DNA from: Nitrospira sp.
GTDB taxonomy: Bacteria; Nitrospirota; Nitrospiria; Nitrospirales; Nitrospiraceae
Direction of reading: 5' to 3'
DNA: 64,000 nt
Assembly (NCBI GenBank): GCA_018242685.1
Contig: JAFEBM010000003.1
Location: 1-64,000, forward strand
The notes beneath the pieces were generated by a model that was not told the origin of the DNA, searched no databases, and worked only from the letters and a program-made list of their open reading frames with translations. The translations under genes and the position numbers were made by a program. This document shows positions 63,958 to 64,000 of the stretch, in pieces. Every line of letters begins with the position of its first letter. Within the stretch, counting starts at the first letter, position 1.

Positions 63958-64000
63958 ATCCGACGCGTGATCGCGCCCACGAGTTTCCATCGTGATGTCG

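Overview
This 64-kb window looks like a chromosomal segment of a Nitrospira-type bacterium (phylum Nitrospirota). That assignment is an inference. It rests on the moderately high GC content, the gene order ilvB-ilvN-ilvC-psd-pssA-leuA, a T-box leader in front of leuA in a Gram-negative-type cell (lipoproteins, an outer-membrane PagL-like protein, mreBCD), and canonical cydAB. No database search was possible.

Layout. (1) 1-5.7 kb is a damaged accessory stretch: a partial ORF, a decayed IS630-family element with recognisable terminal repeats, a secreted beta-helix lipoprotein, a truncated IS3-family element fused to the 3' remnant of an SGNH hydrolase gene, and an intact SGNH hydrolase. (2) 5.7-10.6 kb holds a compact minus-strand operon (cupredoxin, type III polyketide synthase, methyltransferase, FAD oxidoreductase) divergent from an AraC-type regulator. 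(3) 10.6-26 kb is core: an RNase HIII without its usual N-terminal domain, an M48 protease gene broken by a stop codon, rnpB with its own promoter, branched-chain amino acid genes interleaved with phosphatidylserine/phosphatidylethanolamine synthesis, a T-box before leuA, leuB, asd, spoIID-like and queA. (4) 26-38.7 kb has an opposed SurA_N-type membrane protein, an RDD protein, the elongasome block mreBCD-mrdA-mrdB, then rng, dprA and topA. (5) 38.9-43.9 kb has two tandem MFS exporters, a PagL-like lipid A deacylase and a third MFS gene interrupted by TGA.

(6) 44-57 kb is the most unusual part. A three-gene operon encodes an exported multicopper oxidase, a PSD-family (PsiD-like) pyruvoyl decarboxylase and a tyrosinase. 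Together these suggest decarboxylation, ortho-hydroxylation and oxidative polymerisation of an aromatic amino acid. It is followed by gene debris assembled from pieces of neighbouring genes (MFS, hicB, hicA, pagL-like), a coiled-coil lipoprotein, HicBA and MazF-type toxin-antitoxin pairs, a SWIM zinc-finger protein and a PaeR7I/XhoI-like restriction-modification pair. The 3' end of the broken MFS gene is repeated as a direct copy 10.5 kb downstream, so this stretch appears to have been assembled by duplication and recombination. (7) 57-64 kb has a 98-bp MITE-like element, small secreted proteins around a membrane-anchored cytochrome c, cytochrome bd oxidase (cydAB, minus strand) and a dicarboxylate/cation symporter.

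No tRNA, rRNA or CRISPR array was seen. Three genes or elements carry single in-frame stops and both transposases carry indels, so pseudogene formation is visible in several places. TGA and TAA are normal stops elsewhere in the window.
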